Shown here one piece after another: positions 13,700 to 27,465 of a stretch of 64,000 bases of DNA. This DNA comes from Antitrichia curtipendula. Taxonomy: Eukaryota > Streptophyta > Bryopsida > Hypnales > Leucodontaceae. Every line of letters begins with the position of its first letter. Position 1 is the first letter of the stretch. A program made the translations under genes and the position numbers. The notes under the pieces were generated by a model. It did not search any database. It was not told the origin of the DNA and worked only from the letters and a program-made list of their open reading frames with translations. Where the stretch lies: the NCBI GenBank assembly GCA_951230915.1, contig OX579639.1, forward strand, positions 15,748,001 through 15,812,000. Reading direction: 5' to 3'.

Positions 13700-14990
13700 G
13701 CATAAAGTGAACGGAGTTGTCTCTGCGAAAGTCGAAGGCAGGTACTTTTTGTGTGACGCTGTTGGTTTCAACATCTTTATAGTGCGCTGTCTGTTTACTA
13801 GGTAAATGGTCAAGAACCAGGGGTCCCGTTATTGTTCATTGACATAACCCTCTTCTCCAGACTAATCATGACTGTCCGATCTTGGAGATCTACGGCTATT
13901 TGAGAACCTAGAGAGGGACGGGGTTATGATTCTGGACCCTCCTCATTTCCAACCGGGATGCGCCGAGTGACGATGAAAGCGACAAGAGAGAGTTATGTAA
14001 CTTATCGTGGGTGTAGCTTTTTCTGAGGAACTACTCTATGAAGAGATGCTGGAGCTTTTTCGATTCTTGAGAAGAGTCATGCTTGTATCAATTTTGAGGC
14101 TAGTGCAATTACATTCTACTGTATATAGGATCCAGAATGTAAGAAAGATTTTCATCACGTGTTATGCAAACAAAAATGTTTTTTTTCATTGGCACCAAAG
14201 TGTGATCTCCTCACTCTCGTATGTGGTGAGTGATGGATTGAAGCGTAATTGCTTGTCATTCTTGGAAGATAAGAAAATGCTATTTCTGACCATTATGTTG
14301 GTATGGCCAAGTTTTGCTATTCCAATGCCTTACGGTTTTCATGTTCAACAGGCTTCCAAGTCGAGTTGTTACATGTTTTGAGCTCGGATGGGTGCTGACA
14401 ATTTTGTCTTAACACCTCATTCAGCTGCCAAAGCAGCTTCAGCTCATGTAATTGTGCAGAGTATGTCCCAACTCTGAAGCTTCTTAGGTGCTCATTTTCC
14501 GCATGAACAAGTTGGATTTTATTTACTATCTCAATGTTTACATCCCACTTTTAAAAATTCTTCTGAAATAACTCCTGGAAATTGGTCAGGTCTCCGAAAA
14601 TCATGACAAGCCGATCGATCGAACGAATGATGCAATCCACAGTTTCTGTATTGCCTTGTGGACTTGACCGTGCAAGAGTGTGCAAGTGTGCGGGAGTGTG
14701 CCTTACGCGTGATCTCTCGCAGGCGTCCATTCCATATCGAAGTGGCCTCCATCCAGTCATCCTCCTCCTGCAACTCCAGAGGGCCAGATACAACATGGAA
14801 ATCCATCCCTACATCTGGAAATCCATGACCCCTCTTTCTGACTTATCAGTGCTGGAATCGCTACGTTAGAGAGTTCACCAATTGGCGCTACAACAATTGT
14901 GATACTTTCAATTGCTAGACCGCCCTCATGGATTTGGGGTTTGGGGTTCTCACACTAGGAGGGAATGGCACCAATCCATGTCCCTTGTCA
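13700..14990. other. 3' flank of BAH gene, no further gene seen
   Basis: Contains the likely 3' UTR just after 13699, then non-coding sequence. Short open frames here have no recognisable protein character. Confidence 0.4.
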
Positions 14991-14994
14991 TACC

Positions 14995-16150
14995 TCCCTT
15001 GTAACCTCCTTTTCCCCCTGTATTCCCCTTGCGTATCCCCCCTTTCCCCATCGTTCCCTCTGTTGATCCCCCTTCTTACCTTGCTTCCATAACATTGTTA
15101 ACTGGGCTCAGCATGACCCTCTGACATGAGGTATAATCCCCCCCTGGATACCTAGGGGGAGAATTTAGTTTAAATCCAACGAGTTGGATTGGCTGGACTC
15201 ACAGTATTTTCCTGTATTCTGTCAGATATGACAACAATTCCTCAATGGCAGTCGCTGGGGACTCCTGATGTTGCGGGGAGCAAAAGGGAAGTCCCAAGGG
15301 AAGGTGAATAATGTTATGTCATCCCCCCTTTCTATCCCCCCCCCTTTGTATCTCCCTTTTTCCCCTGCATACCCCCTTCGTATGATTGGGGTGGATTGAC
15401 CCCCTCGCTCAGCCTTACCAGAGGTGCATGAAAAAAAACAACCCTGTTTTGGGCCGTTCCAAGGTATATTCTTGACTTCATTTAACAAATTTGAAGTCTC
15501 TGATCGCAAATATGAGTTCAAAATTTACAAAAGAAATCATGTGCAAAAAACAGGGGTTGCCCGCAGGCCCGAGCGAGGGGGTCAATCCACCCCGGCCCTT
15601 CGTACCCCCTTGTGTTTCCTTGGCGTACCCCCCTTTCCCCTTGTTGATCCCCCCCCTTCGTACCTTGCTTCGTTCCCCCCTGCATACCCCCCCCCACCCC
15701 TTTCCCTTTTGTACCTCCCTTTCCCCTTTCCCCCTTTTCTCGGAAATTACCCACTTCCATCCGCACGTTGACTCCCTGGTCCCCACTTCCCACTCCCATG
15801 ATCCCCAATTCCTCACCCGCTCTGTTTGCTTGCGACTTCCATGTATGAATTTTTTTGCAAATTCTGAATTCATATTTGCAATCAGAGGCCCCAAATTAGC
15901 TGTGGGGTGGTAGGAAATGGATTTTACGCGGCACAAAATAGGGGGCTTTTTTTTTATATATCTACCCCTAGATGGACTTTGGCAGGACGAGCGAGGGGGT
16001 CAATTCACCCCCTACCTTATTCTCCCACCGAGTCTGGTGGTATGCCCCCGTTTCCCACCACGCCTTATGTTCTTCCGTCCCATTCTCCTCCTCCTCCCAC
16101 CCACCCACCCCTCCACCCCTCCACTAAGGGCCAGCTTACATGTGAGCCCA
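14995..16150. repeat. C-rich block with inverted 23-bp motif
   Basis: Strand-asymmetric, CCCCCTTT-rich sequence. A 23-bp motif beginning GGGGTGGATTGACCCCCTCG is present at 15388-15410, as its exact reverse complement at 15571-15593, and again nearly intact at 15989-16011 in the second orientation. The first pair encloses about 160 bp and forms an inverted repeat. The overlapping open frames on both strands are by-products of the C-rich composition. It may be a decayed foldback or MITE cluster; the class is unknown. Confidence 0.5.
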
Positions 16151-17113
16151 GTGGGCAAGAAAAGCAACTAGAAGTGACAAGAACAATGACATCGATGATC
16201 GGTAAGCGCGGAAGGAGGAGAGACAGTTTCACCAATATCGGTGTAGGAAACACTGTAGAAGGAGCATAAAAGTGCTTTCTCTATTTCGACCATGTTGATT
16301 CCTCCCACCTACCGGGACATGTAAGGAGGCCCTAACTCACATTGCACTTGCAATGGGCCGAGGACGGATGGTACGTCTTGCCGTTGTCCCTTGCGACAGT
16401 GTTGTTATAAGCTTCCTCATGCTTCCTCGTACTTCCTTCCAACCAGCTTGTCACTAGTATTGTCGGTGAGACTTTTGTGTACATGTGGGCAGCTTGATCC
16501 CACACTCCCACACACACACTTGAGTCGTCCTTCAACACCATGTACATAATCGATCTTTATTTATTAGTGTCCTAGATGTGAACTGTCAATACAATACATG
16601 GTCTTTTGGGTGTTTTATTCATTTCTCTTTATACAAATAATTATATGGATTACCATTTTTTATCTATGGAAGCTTATGATCTACTGCTGAGTCTGTAATA
16701 ACATTGATCATTAGTTTAGTCCCTGGATCGATGTTGGCGTCTTCAATTTTGAAGCATGCACCAGGCAAGTTTTTGATTTGATTATTGTTGGAACTTGTTT
16801 TTTTGATTCAATCTCTGCAATGCATTGGCATGTTTACGGAATGCACTGCCTTGCATTAACAGTGTCTTTTGTGTCTATGGATATGGTTTCTCGATCATAC
16901 TTGGCCAACTTCAGTGGTTGTGTAAACCACAGCCGACGTTTGTTTCTCAAGGATGCATTTAGCTAGCTATGTATACTCTATAGTACATTTGGAAATGCAT
17001 CTAATATCGACACTAGGATCTGATATTTAGATGTAGTACATCCTTGTAATCACATCTATTCACTTTCCAAGATTTATGAGGAGACAATTAATATGGGTGT
17101 TGCTACATTATCC

Positions 17114-17230
17114 AAAATCCTCTACCAAAGCTTCACCAACATTGGAACGCTCAAAATCCTCTACCAAAACTTCACCAACATGGGAACGCTCAAAATCCTC
17201 TACCAAAACTTTAGCAACATGGGAACGCTC
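17114..17230. repeat. 39-bp tandem repeat, 3 copies
   Basis: Three adjacent 39-bp units with the core AAAATCCTCTACCAAA. Units 2 and 3 are nearly identical; unit 1 differs at a few bases. Since 39 is divisible by three the repeats stay open in several frames, but there is no coding context on either side. Confidence 0.85.
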
Positions 17231-17527
17231 ACATCTGAAACAAGAAACTATAAAGATTGGATCAACCTTGAAGTGATTGTAGTAGATCTTCAATTGCTAT
17301 TTTTGAATGGAGTTTTGATTTTTTTTTTTAAATTAAAATTAAAAATTTCATAATTTGTAGGTGAATATTGTTTCTTTTTTTAGTGACATTAGTTTGAGCC
17401 ATTTGGAGATTGAATGCATTGAGAATTGAAGAATTTTTTTTGGATTGATGATTCCTTGCATTTTTTGTGACTTGTGGGAGATGGTTTCATGTTTGAGGAG
17501 AATTTATGGGGATTTGTGTAGGTGATC

Positions 17528-19877
17528 TTAACTCCTGAATGTCCAATCAACCATTTTATGGTCGGTGTCCAACTTCAAGGGGTGCCCAAATCCCCCCCAA
17601 TTTCTTTTTGGAAATCTCATATTTTCCTCATGTAGTCCATCAAGTTATCACTTTCCATTGTCAAATACTTTTTTTATCTAGACAAAATCTCTACCTTCAA
17701 GGGTGTTTTTCAATGTCAAATATTGCAAGAATCTGTCATTGAAGAAAAATTATTATGGGAGAACCTAGCCAATCAAAGGCCATTCCAATAAATAAAAATT
17801 ATAAAGGTGTGTAGGTTTGATTGGTTGGAGCATATAGGGAATGGATTTAGTCAATTGTAAATTTTTATTTTTCTTAATACCAACCTTTAGGTCAATTTCA
17901 CCAAAAAATTGAAGGTAAATTATTTTTGAAATTATGCCAAACATTTGGCAAAAAAATATGAAAAGAATAGAAAAATATCTAGAAATTATAGCACATGAGC
18001 AAAAAATAAAATAAATGAAGACTTCAAGGTGAGAATAAAAAATCTAAGGTACAACAACCCAATATGGTCAAATGATCCATAGTGGACACCTAAAAATAAC
18101 CCTATTATGTTTTTTTTCAGTTTGAATGTGAGATTTTGGCTTCAATACATGTCTTACATGACAATAATGGAGTGATTAGGAACTTCCAATTTTTTAGTGT
18201 GAATTCATTGTAAAAATTGGCTTTTTAGGCCTTCTATATCAGAAAATACTCTGATTAATTTAGGTGAGCAGAATGAGCATGATGGATTCAGATTTTGTTG
18301 GTTCTAATGTAGTCTATAGATTCTTTTGGGCCATGATGCATTGGACACTTAAAAAATTCATAGCAAATTCATACTTTGTCAAAAAAAACATAATTCTAAT
18401 TGCTCTCACTATTTCTCACACTCGTACTTCTATGGGGAAAAAAATGAAAAATTTCAGCAACTATATGAGGTCAATCTCCTAATTCTAATCACAATGGGTT
18501 GTTTTACCTTATATGCAAGTTCCAATCCACCATTTGATCATCTACCATCAAGAAATTCTTTAATGATCAAGTGAAGGAATTACTTCATGGACATTACATG
18601 AGATTGAAGGGTAGAAAGGTCGTCTTACAATGAAATCCATTGTTTGCCATGAATCCTCAAAGGGTATGGGATAATTTGAAAATGAGAGCTTGACCACTCA
18701 TTGTCAAAACTTTATCTACAATCTTTGATTGGAGGATTGAAATCTCAAATGGATTTTTGGAAATGAAATCTAGCTTGATTTTCTACATTAATCTAATTAA
18801 AATTATTATAAAAAAAATTTATTCTACTATGCCTAAATGAAGTCTGAAATTTTACTTTGAACATAATTTTTATTTTGAGTTGATTGTGAGTAGTTGAGCT
18901 CTTACTAATCCTAATTTACATACCTATCCCATATGGTTTGCTTTACCATCTACCACTCCTTTTGTATAAATAGCTTATAATTTCAATTCTCTACATTTGG
19001 TAAGTGGCTTTTGAAGTTATTGAAGAAATTTTTTTATAAGGTGAGCAAGTGTGTTAGGGTAGACAATCTAGGTTAAAGACTGGATGAAAGGTAAAACTAT
19101 AATTGTTTATTTATTCAAGAAGTTGAATTTCAAAGTATTCTTTTTTTAGGTGTCGAACCTCAAAAAATTTCAAACTAATTAATTATCTGCATGAGCAGTG
19201 GTGAAGTTGCTCTCATAACATTCATGAGCTGTGAGAGCAGTTGCCTTGCCTCTGACGGAATGATGTGGTATATTCCACATCAGTCCATCCAAAGGATGGA
19301 ATGGTGCAGAGTATTCCACACCCCATATTAGCTAATAAGCCACGCATCGGAATATGTCAGTGTGTAAAGAGTTGAAATAAGTTACAGCAACTAAATCCAC
19401 TGGCAGGTATCTGGATGCATTTCGTGGATGAAGTTTTCAGAGAGGCAAAGGCAACCTCTTTGAAGGCTCTTGAATGTTCTGCTAAAGTTGTGACATACCA
19501 ATCTTAATTGCAAGGATATAAAAACAATCATCCATTTTTCCAATCTTTATAGAAATAGGAATGCATGCTTTTAACTATTTATCATTGCATTTGGTCAAAA
19601 AAGGCAGACTCTTTTTTTGTAAAAATTTGTGATATGAGCCTTCTAAAGTCATTCTATTTAGAAAAAAAATTATTTTTTCAACAATTGAACTTTGATTCAA
19701 GACATCTCAAAATCTTTATGGTGAAAGTCTTGAAAATTGTAGAGTAGACTACCGGTAATTTGATAGTAATGAATAAGATCCTCTAGAAGATTTTTTTTAA
19801 ATGATTTAAGAAAAAAATTATACCTTGATTTCAAAAAAGACAATTTGGAGGACACCCTTTGGGCATTCAGGGGTTAA
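17528..19877. mobile_element. TTAA-flanked element, family C (2.35 kb)
   Basis: Left end TTAA-CTCCTGAATGTCCAA; right end, reverse-complemented, TTAA-CCCCTGAATGCCCAA, so 13 of 15 terminal bases match. Both ends carry TTAA. There is no transposase frame inside; the longest reading frames are short and AT-rich. A block at 18600-18680 and 18900-18980 resembles 24780-24970 in the family B element, for example AATGAAATCCATTGTT and TATCCCATATGG, so the two families share ancestry inside while differing at their ends. Confidence 0.6.
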
Positions 19878-21450
19878 GAAAAAGTCAATTCAAATGGATC
19901 AATGATCAATGTTGGACAACTAGTTTTATAGGTTTAACTCCCAAATTGCATATTTAGACTTCTAACCTTGCAAAGACATGTTTTAATACAAATATTTTGA
20001 ATTTGAGCTTTTTATTTACTATGTTGTATATTATACAGAGAATCAACTCTACTTTCTTGAAAGGACGCTAAGACCCCAAAGTAGACAATGAATGACTTTA
20101 AAAACTACTATATAAATAAAGAATGCATCTATTGGTTCAAAAATTGGATTTTTTTTTGGCAAATTACTTACGTAATCTGATAATGGGTCTCCTCTTTACA
20201 CAGTTAATGAGACCTTTGACTATACATTTCTAGTGTAGGATTTTGGAGTTACAATGAACAAGGACAAATTGACAGCACAAAACAATGTATTGCCCAAAGC
20301 AAAGAATTTTGCAACATCAAATCCTATAATCCTTTTAATTTAGTAGTTTAACTAAATAGTTTTTTCAAATTTAGAGTGAAATTGACATTATTATTATGTC
20401 TTGAAATGACTACTTAAAAATCATGAAGGATTTTGAGATAGTGTCTATTTTCAAATAATGCCTTTATAAGCATCAAAAATCTTCAATTTTAGCAAAGCCC
20501 CTCCATCCTAAAGCAATGATTTTCAACCAAGATGGGGATAAAATAAATCCAACATGATCAAAAGGTTGAAAAAATCCTATTGAACCTTTTTATCTTTTTT
20601 CAATCACAATTTTCCATCATTGTTCTAATTATATTATCCATCCAACAATTTAGATAGATCAACTAAAAGAGAGAAGTGGCTAGTAATTTTTTTCGAGCAA
20701 ATTACCACAAAAAATTAACCTAAATTTTGCATTAGCTATAATAAAATATTTTAAGAACTTTAAGCAGTATAACTTCTAATCCGAGCTTCTAATTGGAGAA
20801 TTACATTCTTACAAAAATTACATTTTGACTTTGTGTCAAACTTTTGAAAATTTCCATTCAAATTTAATCCAATTTGTAGGAACAAACTCAAATACACAAT
20901 TCATGTGTCTCTCTAGGAGACAATTATATTTTAGAATGAAACGTTTGATAAACTTATAGGATAAAACAAATAGATGAAATTTCTATATCCCCATACTTTA
21001 TGAAATGGGTAAAAATGGATGAAAACACTAAATTTCTATACATTCTAATTCTTTTAATTTGACCTTTGTTTCAATGACATTCTAGAATATCCAGCATACT
21101 TCTTGTAGTATCATTGCACGTACCACATTCATTTCACATGCAAACTATTTGATTTGCAATAAAAATGTCTCCCAAACAATTAGGGTGAATTTCTATGTTG
21201 TATAGGAATCAGAAACAAATTTCTAAATTTTCCAAAGTCAAAATTGCCTATGAGTTCCATATGTTTCTTCTTCTATTTTAGTAGGAAGAAATTAAACTAT
21301 AGAAGTAGCATTGCCTTGATGTAAAATTGAAAGGAACCAAACAATTCAACTCAAATGTTGGAAATATTTTTTCAAAGTTAGAAACTTGCCCCCCCCCCGT
21401 GGGGTCTCACTCTTAGATAGGACAAAGTAGGACAAATGCTTTAAAGTGAT
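19878..21450. other. AT-rich intergenic DNA, no gene seen
   Basis: Very AT-rich, no supported reading frame and no clear terminal repeats. Confidence 0.4.
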
Positions 21451-21453
21451 GAC

Positions 21454-21795
21454 ATGTTGGATGACATGTTGGATGACACTGGGTGTCAACTGAACGATTG
21501 TCCACTGTCAACTGTCCACCCTGGCCTTGCAGGGGCAGATTCTCACCACAATATTTTTATTCCCTCTCTTGCTGGTGACCAATTGCAAATCAATTTTTTC
21601 AATTCCTTAGAGCCTGATCAACAGAAATTACCACCTGCTGCTGCAGCATTATTATTTAGTGACGTGGCCGGTATGACAGGAGTGTTCAATGGCAACACTT
21701 TGCTTCAGATCATGGTGAAGCTTGACAAGCGGTTTAAATTGTTGCCCCTGCGAAAATCCTTCCTTGGAAGGCTACATCTTTGTGTGCAACAATGA
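21454..21795 (+). other. Unrecognised coding-like island
   Basis: A 113-codon frame in otherwise AT-rich DNA, with clearly higher GC and protein-like composition (for example NIFIPSLAGDQLQINFF and FSDVAGMTGVFNGNTLL). An acceptor-like CTTGCAG|GGGC at about 21530 suggests it could be one exon of a gene or a captured gene fragment inside a transposon. The start codon lies in a short direct repeat (GGATGACATGTT), so the N-terminus is doubtful. I do not recognise the family and no neighbouring exon could be found. Confidence 0.3.
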
Positions 21796-21971
21796 TAAGG
21801 TACTAGGTCCATATATCGCTCATTTAAGAACTGAAACTGATTTTGGGGGAGGTGAAAAGTTTTGAAATATTTTTAAAAAGACAAGTGAACTTGGCATCTA
21901 ACCCAAGTCGTTTAATAGTTTTTGGAGCTCTATGGAATTAGTTATGAAATTTTGAAGTTGAAATGGCATTG

Positions 21972-22085
21972 GGCTCTAAAATCACCCACCTCCTCAAATG
22001 TATATTGTTTGTACATTGCTAAAGGCTACAAAAAATAAAAATGTACAAGTAGTATACATTTGAGGAGGTGGGCAATTTTAGAGCC
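21972..22085. repeat. Hairpin, 33-bp arms
   Basis: 21972-22004 and 22053-22085 are inverted near-copies (core CCACCTCCTCAAATGTATA) separated by 48 bp. The stem is long enough to form a stable hairpin. It could be a small foldback element or the closing part of a MITE. Confidence 0.75.
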
Positions 22086-22207
22086 TGTGCGCTTTTAAAA
22101 CCTCCTATCTTACCATGCTAGAGGATTTCAAGAGGCAACTCTTTGGCACAATAATTACATATTTTTTTAGTTGGATGTTGAATTTATTGTATTAGTTTCA
22201 ATATATT

Positions 22208-23100
22208 TTAACCTCTAAAGGAACAAGGCATTTTTTGGCTAAAAAACACTCAAAATTGCCATGTCTGCTACGATCACCCAAAAAAACAATTTTTTTTTTA
22301 GAATCTTGTACTTCACTTGTCTTAGATTATGTGGTAAAAATGACTGGAGTTTGACCGTACGGATTGGAAGATATTAGCATTTGAAGTTGGAAATATAATT
22401 TTTTTTTAATGTTGGCTTGTAATTTTAGATGACTTTGATTGCCATTTGTGGAATTATTTTGCACTATGGATCATAAGTTAATTTTTTTTTTGTTGAACAT
22501 TTTAGTTGAGAGTTGGAATTTTTTTTTCAAAATATCAAAACTTGATTTCCATTCATAAAAAAATTGTTAAGTAGAAGTAGGTTCAAGATTGAATGAAACT
22601 CTAAATTGTTAATAGCTCTAAGAATTGAAACATCATAATTCCAATGGTGAGATTCTTCTTGCAAACAAACTTCACCCTATAAAAAAAAAATGGAAAAAAA
22701 ATAGAAAATTGCATTCAAAAATGAATACTATAAGGTTTTGTTTTTTTAAGATGCCTAGATTGTCTAAAAACGAGATTGTCCATAACTTTCTCCTTATTAG
22801 TCCAAATAGAATTAATCAAAGCTTCAAATGTAGAAAAACAACATGATCTTTCAGAAAAAATTTAAAATTTAAAAATTCATTTTTGTGTTTTTTTTTGTTC
22901 TGCACAGCAAACTGCTTTTAAGACTTAGAATGGCATAACTTTTGCTCTTGGGCACCAATTGAAATAAAATTATATTTTTAGAAATCTAATATGATTCCCT
23001 ATCCTCAAAAAAGGTTTAAGAAAATCAAGTCCAAATTTCAGGTCACATGAGCATGCCTGAAACCCCAAGTGTCCTCTGAGGGGACTTTGGTCCTTTGGGG
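22208..23100. mobile_element. TTAA-type MITE, family A (degenerate right end)
   Basis: Left end TTAA-CCTCTAAAGG; right end CCTTTGGGG followed by AAAA where other copies have TTAA. Interior blocks match family A copies (ACGGATTGGAAGATATTAGC, GAGATTGTCCATAACTTTCT). It is non-coding. Confidence 0.65.
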
Positions 23101-23300
23101 AAAAATTCTTAGACAGTTTTGGCCTTAACTTCTTGACACGTGATAGAAGTTTGATGAGTAATCTTTTACTAAAAAAATGTCAAATATCTAGAAAATCATA
23201 TTCAAAAGTTGTAGAATATATATTTCAAATACTTTCAATTGTAATGCATGATTGATAAACGAGGGGGGTCTATTTAACAAAGTGTCAAACATATTAGACA

Positions 23301-23500
23301 NNNNNNNNNNNNNNNNNNNNNNNNNNNNNNNNNNNNNNNNNNNNNNNNNNNNNNNNNNNNNNNNNNNNNNNNNNNNNNNNNNNNNNNNNNNNNNNNNNNN
23401 NNNNNNNNNNNNNNNNNNNNNNNNNNNNNNNNNNNNNNNNNNNNNNNNNNNNNNNNNNNNNNNNNNNNNNNNNNNNNNNNNNNNNNNNNNNNNNNNNNNN
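23301..23500. other. Assembly gap (200 N)
   Basis: Unresolved bases, flanked on the right by a 13-C run that may have stopped sequencing or assembly. Any feature crossing here is unknown. Confidence 1.
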
Positions 23501-24228
23501 GCCCCCCCCCCCCTTTATACAAGCCTTCTTCTAAATTTTTGCTGGCCAACAATTCTAATTCCATACTTACAACTATTGCACACTTCCATGTAAAATTTCA
23601 AATTTTTTAAATCTTTATGCAAGGTTTGGCCAAATTTTATACATGGAAGTTTGCCCTAAGAAAGTAAAAGTGTACTTGAAAATATACTAATAATAGATGT
23701 TGTCCGGATGGATGTATACATGTAGATAATTCTTTCTATTTTGTGCATGCAAATGTTCAAGGATGCCTATCTTCTTTCTACGTCTTCCACAACTAATATA
23801 TGTGCTGAATTTTTGCCGTTCCTAATTCAATGTGTCGTATATCATATGTACCATATGAACTTTACCACTATTAAACAAGCACCTATACTACATATGGATT
23901 GCACTTTTCATTCTATTTAGTGTTTGTTTTTTAATAAATTAAATTGAACATCATGTTTTTCTTAAAATTGCAATTTTTTACTAACTAAAATAGCTCAAGA
24001 AATAATCATATTGTAAAACTATTACAAAGCAAAAAATTTAATAAATGTTTCTCCAATGAAAAGACATAATTCTAAAATAACTTGCTTCTGGAAGCAACCC
24101 CCAAAGCAACACTAAATAGATGAAGAATATTAATAGCTTGCTTTTCAAGTATCAATGGGCCTTCTCAAACTTCTTTTATTCATTGCACATGAAGCTATTG
24201 TGAGTATAAGGCCTTTTCTCTTTTGGTC

Positions 24229-25650
24229 TTAACCCTAGACCGCCCATGGCCGATTTGGGTGAAAAACAATGTGGCTTTTGAAGTGCTATAAATCTAAATG
24301 TGACTAAGTTATACAGATTTTAACCGTACAATCATGTAGTACACATGTTGTAGATGTCATGGATCAAATTTGAAGTCATTTGACCGCATAGATTGCAAGA
24401 TTATAATGTTTTAGTGTTGAAAAAGAATGCTGAAATTTTCCTAAAAACACATTTAGAGGCCAAATTTGATCTCTAAACCTAATCAAATGAAAAAATTTTA
24501 AACTACAAAGTGATTCAAAACCAACACGCAAATGCATTGGTGAAAAAAAATTTCATTCAATTGACTCAATAGAGTTATTCGTAAAGTAAACCTGAGTTTA
24601 GAGGTAAAATTGGGGTTTGAACCCCTGCTTTATGTAAAAAAGCAGGTGAAAAAGTAAAAAGCTCGCGCAATCAACACTAGCAAAACAAAACTTGGGACCA
24701 AACTTTTTTTCGCATCGAAATGGTGCCTAAAAAAGTTTGGACCTCAGTTTAGAGGTCACATAAATTGTACATTGACAATTTGTGAGAATGGAGGGTGGAG
24801 AGGTTGTTTTTATAATGAAATCCATTGTTCTTTATGAACTCTCAAAGGATACGGGTTTATTTTAAGATTGAGCTCCTCCAAGCTCTTACAACTAACTTAC
24901 AACTCCAACCATTTACATATCCCATATGGGTTGCTTTACCTCCTTTCACCAGTTTGTATAAGAGCTTGTTTAAAATTGGGTGCCAAACTAGGGATGACTT
25001 TATGAATAACTGTAATGTGTTTGCAAAATGACTTGTAAATCTCAAAAATAGGCAAGAAAAGATGCAAAAAACACATCTATAACTGAACCTCCTTCTAATA
25101 GAATGCTTCTCAGTCATTGACAAGTTCTTTGATTGATGTGAAATTTTAGCCACACTAACTAGACTAGTATGCGCTACTTCCCCCCCAAAAATTATTGAAA
25201 TCAGACACTATATGAGGAAGATACAAGCCGCCAAAGTTCATTGTAGTTGCAAAATGACGGGATTTTGAATTTTGAATTGCTCCCAAACATTCAAAACAAC
25301 TTGTATTGACATGAAAACTTCACCACAATAAGTAGACTTCAAGGGGATTTTAACCTACCAAATTTTATTGAAATCTAACATTGGATGAAGGAGATACAAG
25401 CCCCCGAAGTTGCAGCCATGAAGTGCACTTTGGTGAATCAAATTGAGCTTGTGAACTTTGATTGGCATTCATAAAATCATTACCTATTATATTGATTTGA
25501 AAATTTTACCACACAAACTAGAAGAAAAGTTGCAAATTCTCCAACAAGTTTTATTGCATTTGGACATCGGATGCAAAAGTTGCAGTACTTTGAATTTAAC
25601 TTAAAACTATGTGAAGACACTTTCTGTCCTCTTGGGCGGTCTAGGGTTAA
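24229..25650. mobile_element. TTAA-flanked element, family B (1.42 kb)
   Basis: Left end TTAA-CCCTAGACCGCCCA, right end TGGGCGGTCTAGGG-TTAA: a perfect 14-bp terminal inverted repeat with TTAA on both sides. The first seven terminal bases, CCCTAGA, equal those of the type piggyBac element (established knowledge of its CCCTAGAA terminus). The interior has no transposase frame. Sub-repeats such as GAGTTTAGAGGT / CAGTTTAGAGGT occur near 24595 and 24745. Confidence 0.75.
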
Positions 25651-26103
25651 ACCTGGAAAATTCAAGAATGAATTGATATACATATTTTAATTAGACATGC
25701 AATCCAAAGAACTTATTAGAGTAGCAGATTTGGAGAGCTTATCTTCAGTAAATACATGATTACTCAAAGAGAAAATAGAGTAAATCAAAATTGTAAATTT
25801 ATTAAATTTTAGTTTGGCAAAGAATTCCACATAAATAAGAAAATTACATCTAATTGTAAAGTAAGAAACATAAATCACATCCATGCGTTCAAATTTTCCA
25901 TTACATTAATCAATGTTTATCAGTAATTATATTTGAAATGATAAATGATTTTTCTTTTAAAATTTGATTGTGGATTGCCAATACTAGTGATTTTTGCAAG
26001 AGTTTTCAAACTCTACCAAGAGCGTAGAGTTGAGCTCATGCAAAGATATTCGTAGATATTTCAGTGAACAGCTTAGCAGGATAGCATTATGTACGCTCCT
26101 TGA

Positions 26104-27177
<1,074 letters not shown>

Positions 27178-27340
27178 TAGCAGTCAGTATTAACAGGTAG
27201 AGTCTGTTTTCGTGAGCATTGTAAGTTTCTGCGGATCTCCTCTTGAGCAACTTTCTAGTCCTAGACTTTGCCTTCTATGAGTTGCTATGAATTTATGTCC
27301 TCTTCGATTCGGCACTTTAAATCAGTCGCCACTTCGTTGT

Positions 27341-27465
27341 TGAGTGTAGTTCCTAATTTGCTGTTGAGTGTAGTTCCTAATTTGCTGTTGATGATAGCTC
27401 CTAATTTGATGTTGACCATAGCTCCCAATTTGTTGTTAAGTATAGTTCCTAATTTGCTGTTGTGT
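27341..27465. repeat. 24-bp tandem repeat, about 5 copies
   Basis: Degenerate 24-bp units with the core GTAGTTCCTAATTTGCTG, 160 bp downstream of the SDR stop codon and therefore probably in its 3' UTR or flank. The period keeps reading frames open (VVPNLLL-like on one strand), but there is no other sign of coding. Confidence 0.8.

Noticed and set aside
15424..16269. Overlapping frames on both strands rich in Pro, Phe and Ser or Gly and Arg
   Set aside because: Produced by the C-rich repeat; composition alone keeps them open.
17076..17353. Frames with SKSSTKT or ILYQNFTN repeats
   Set aside because: Explained by the 39-bp tandem repeat; no coding context.
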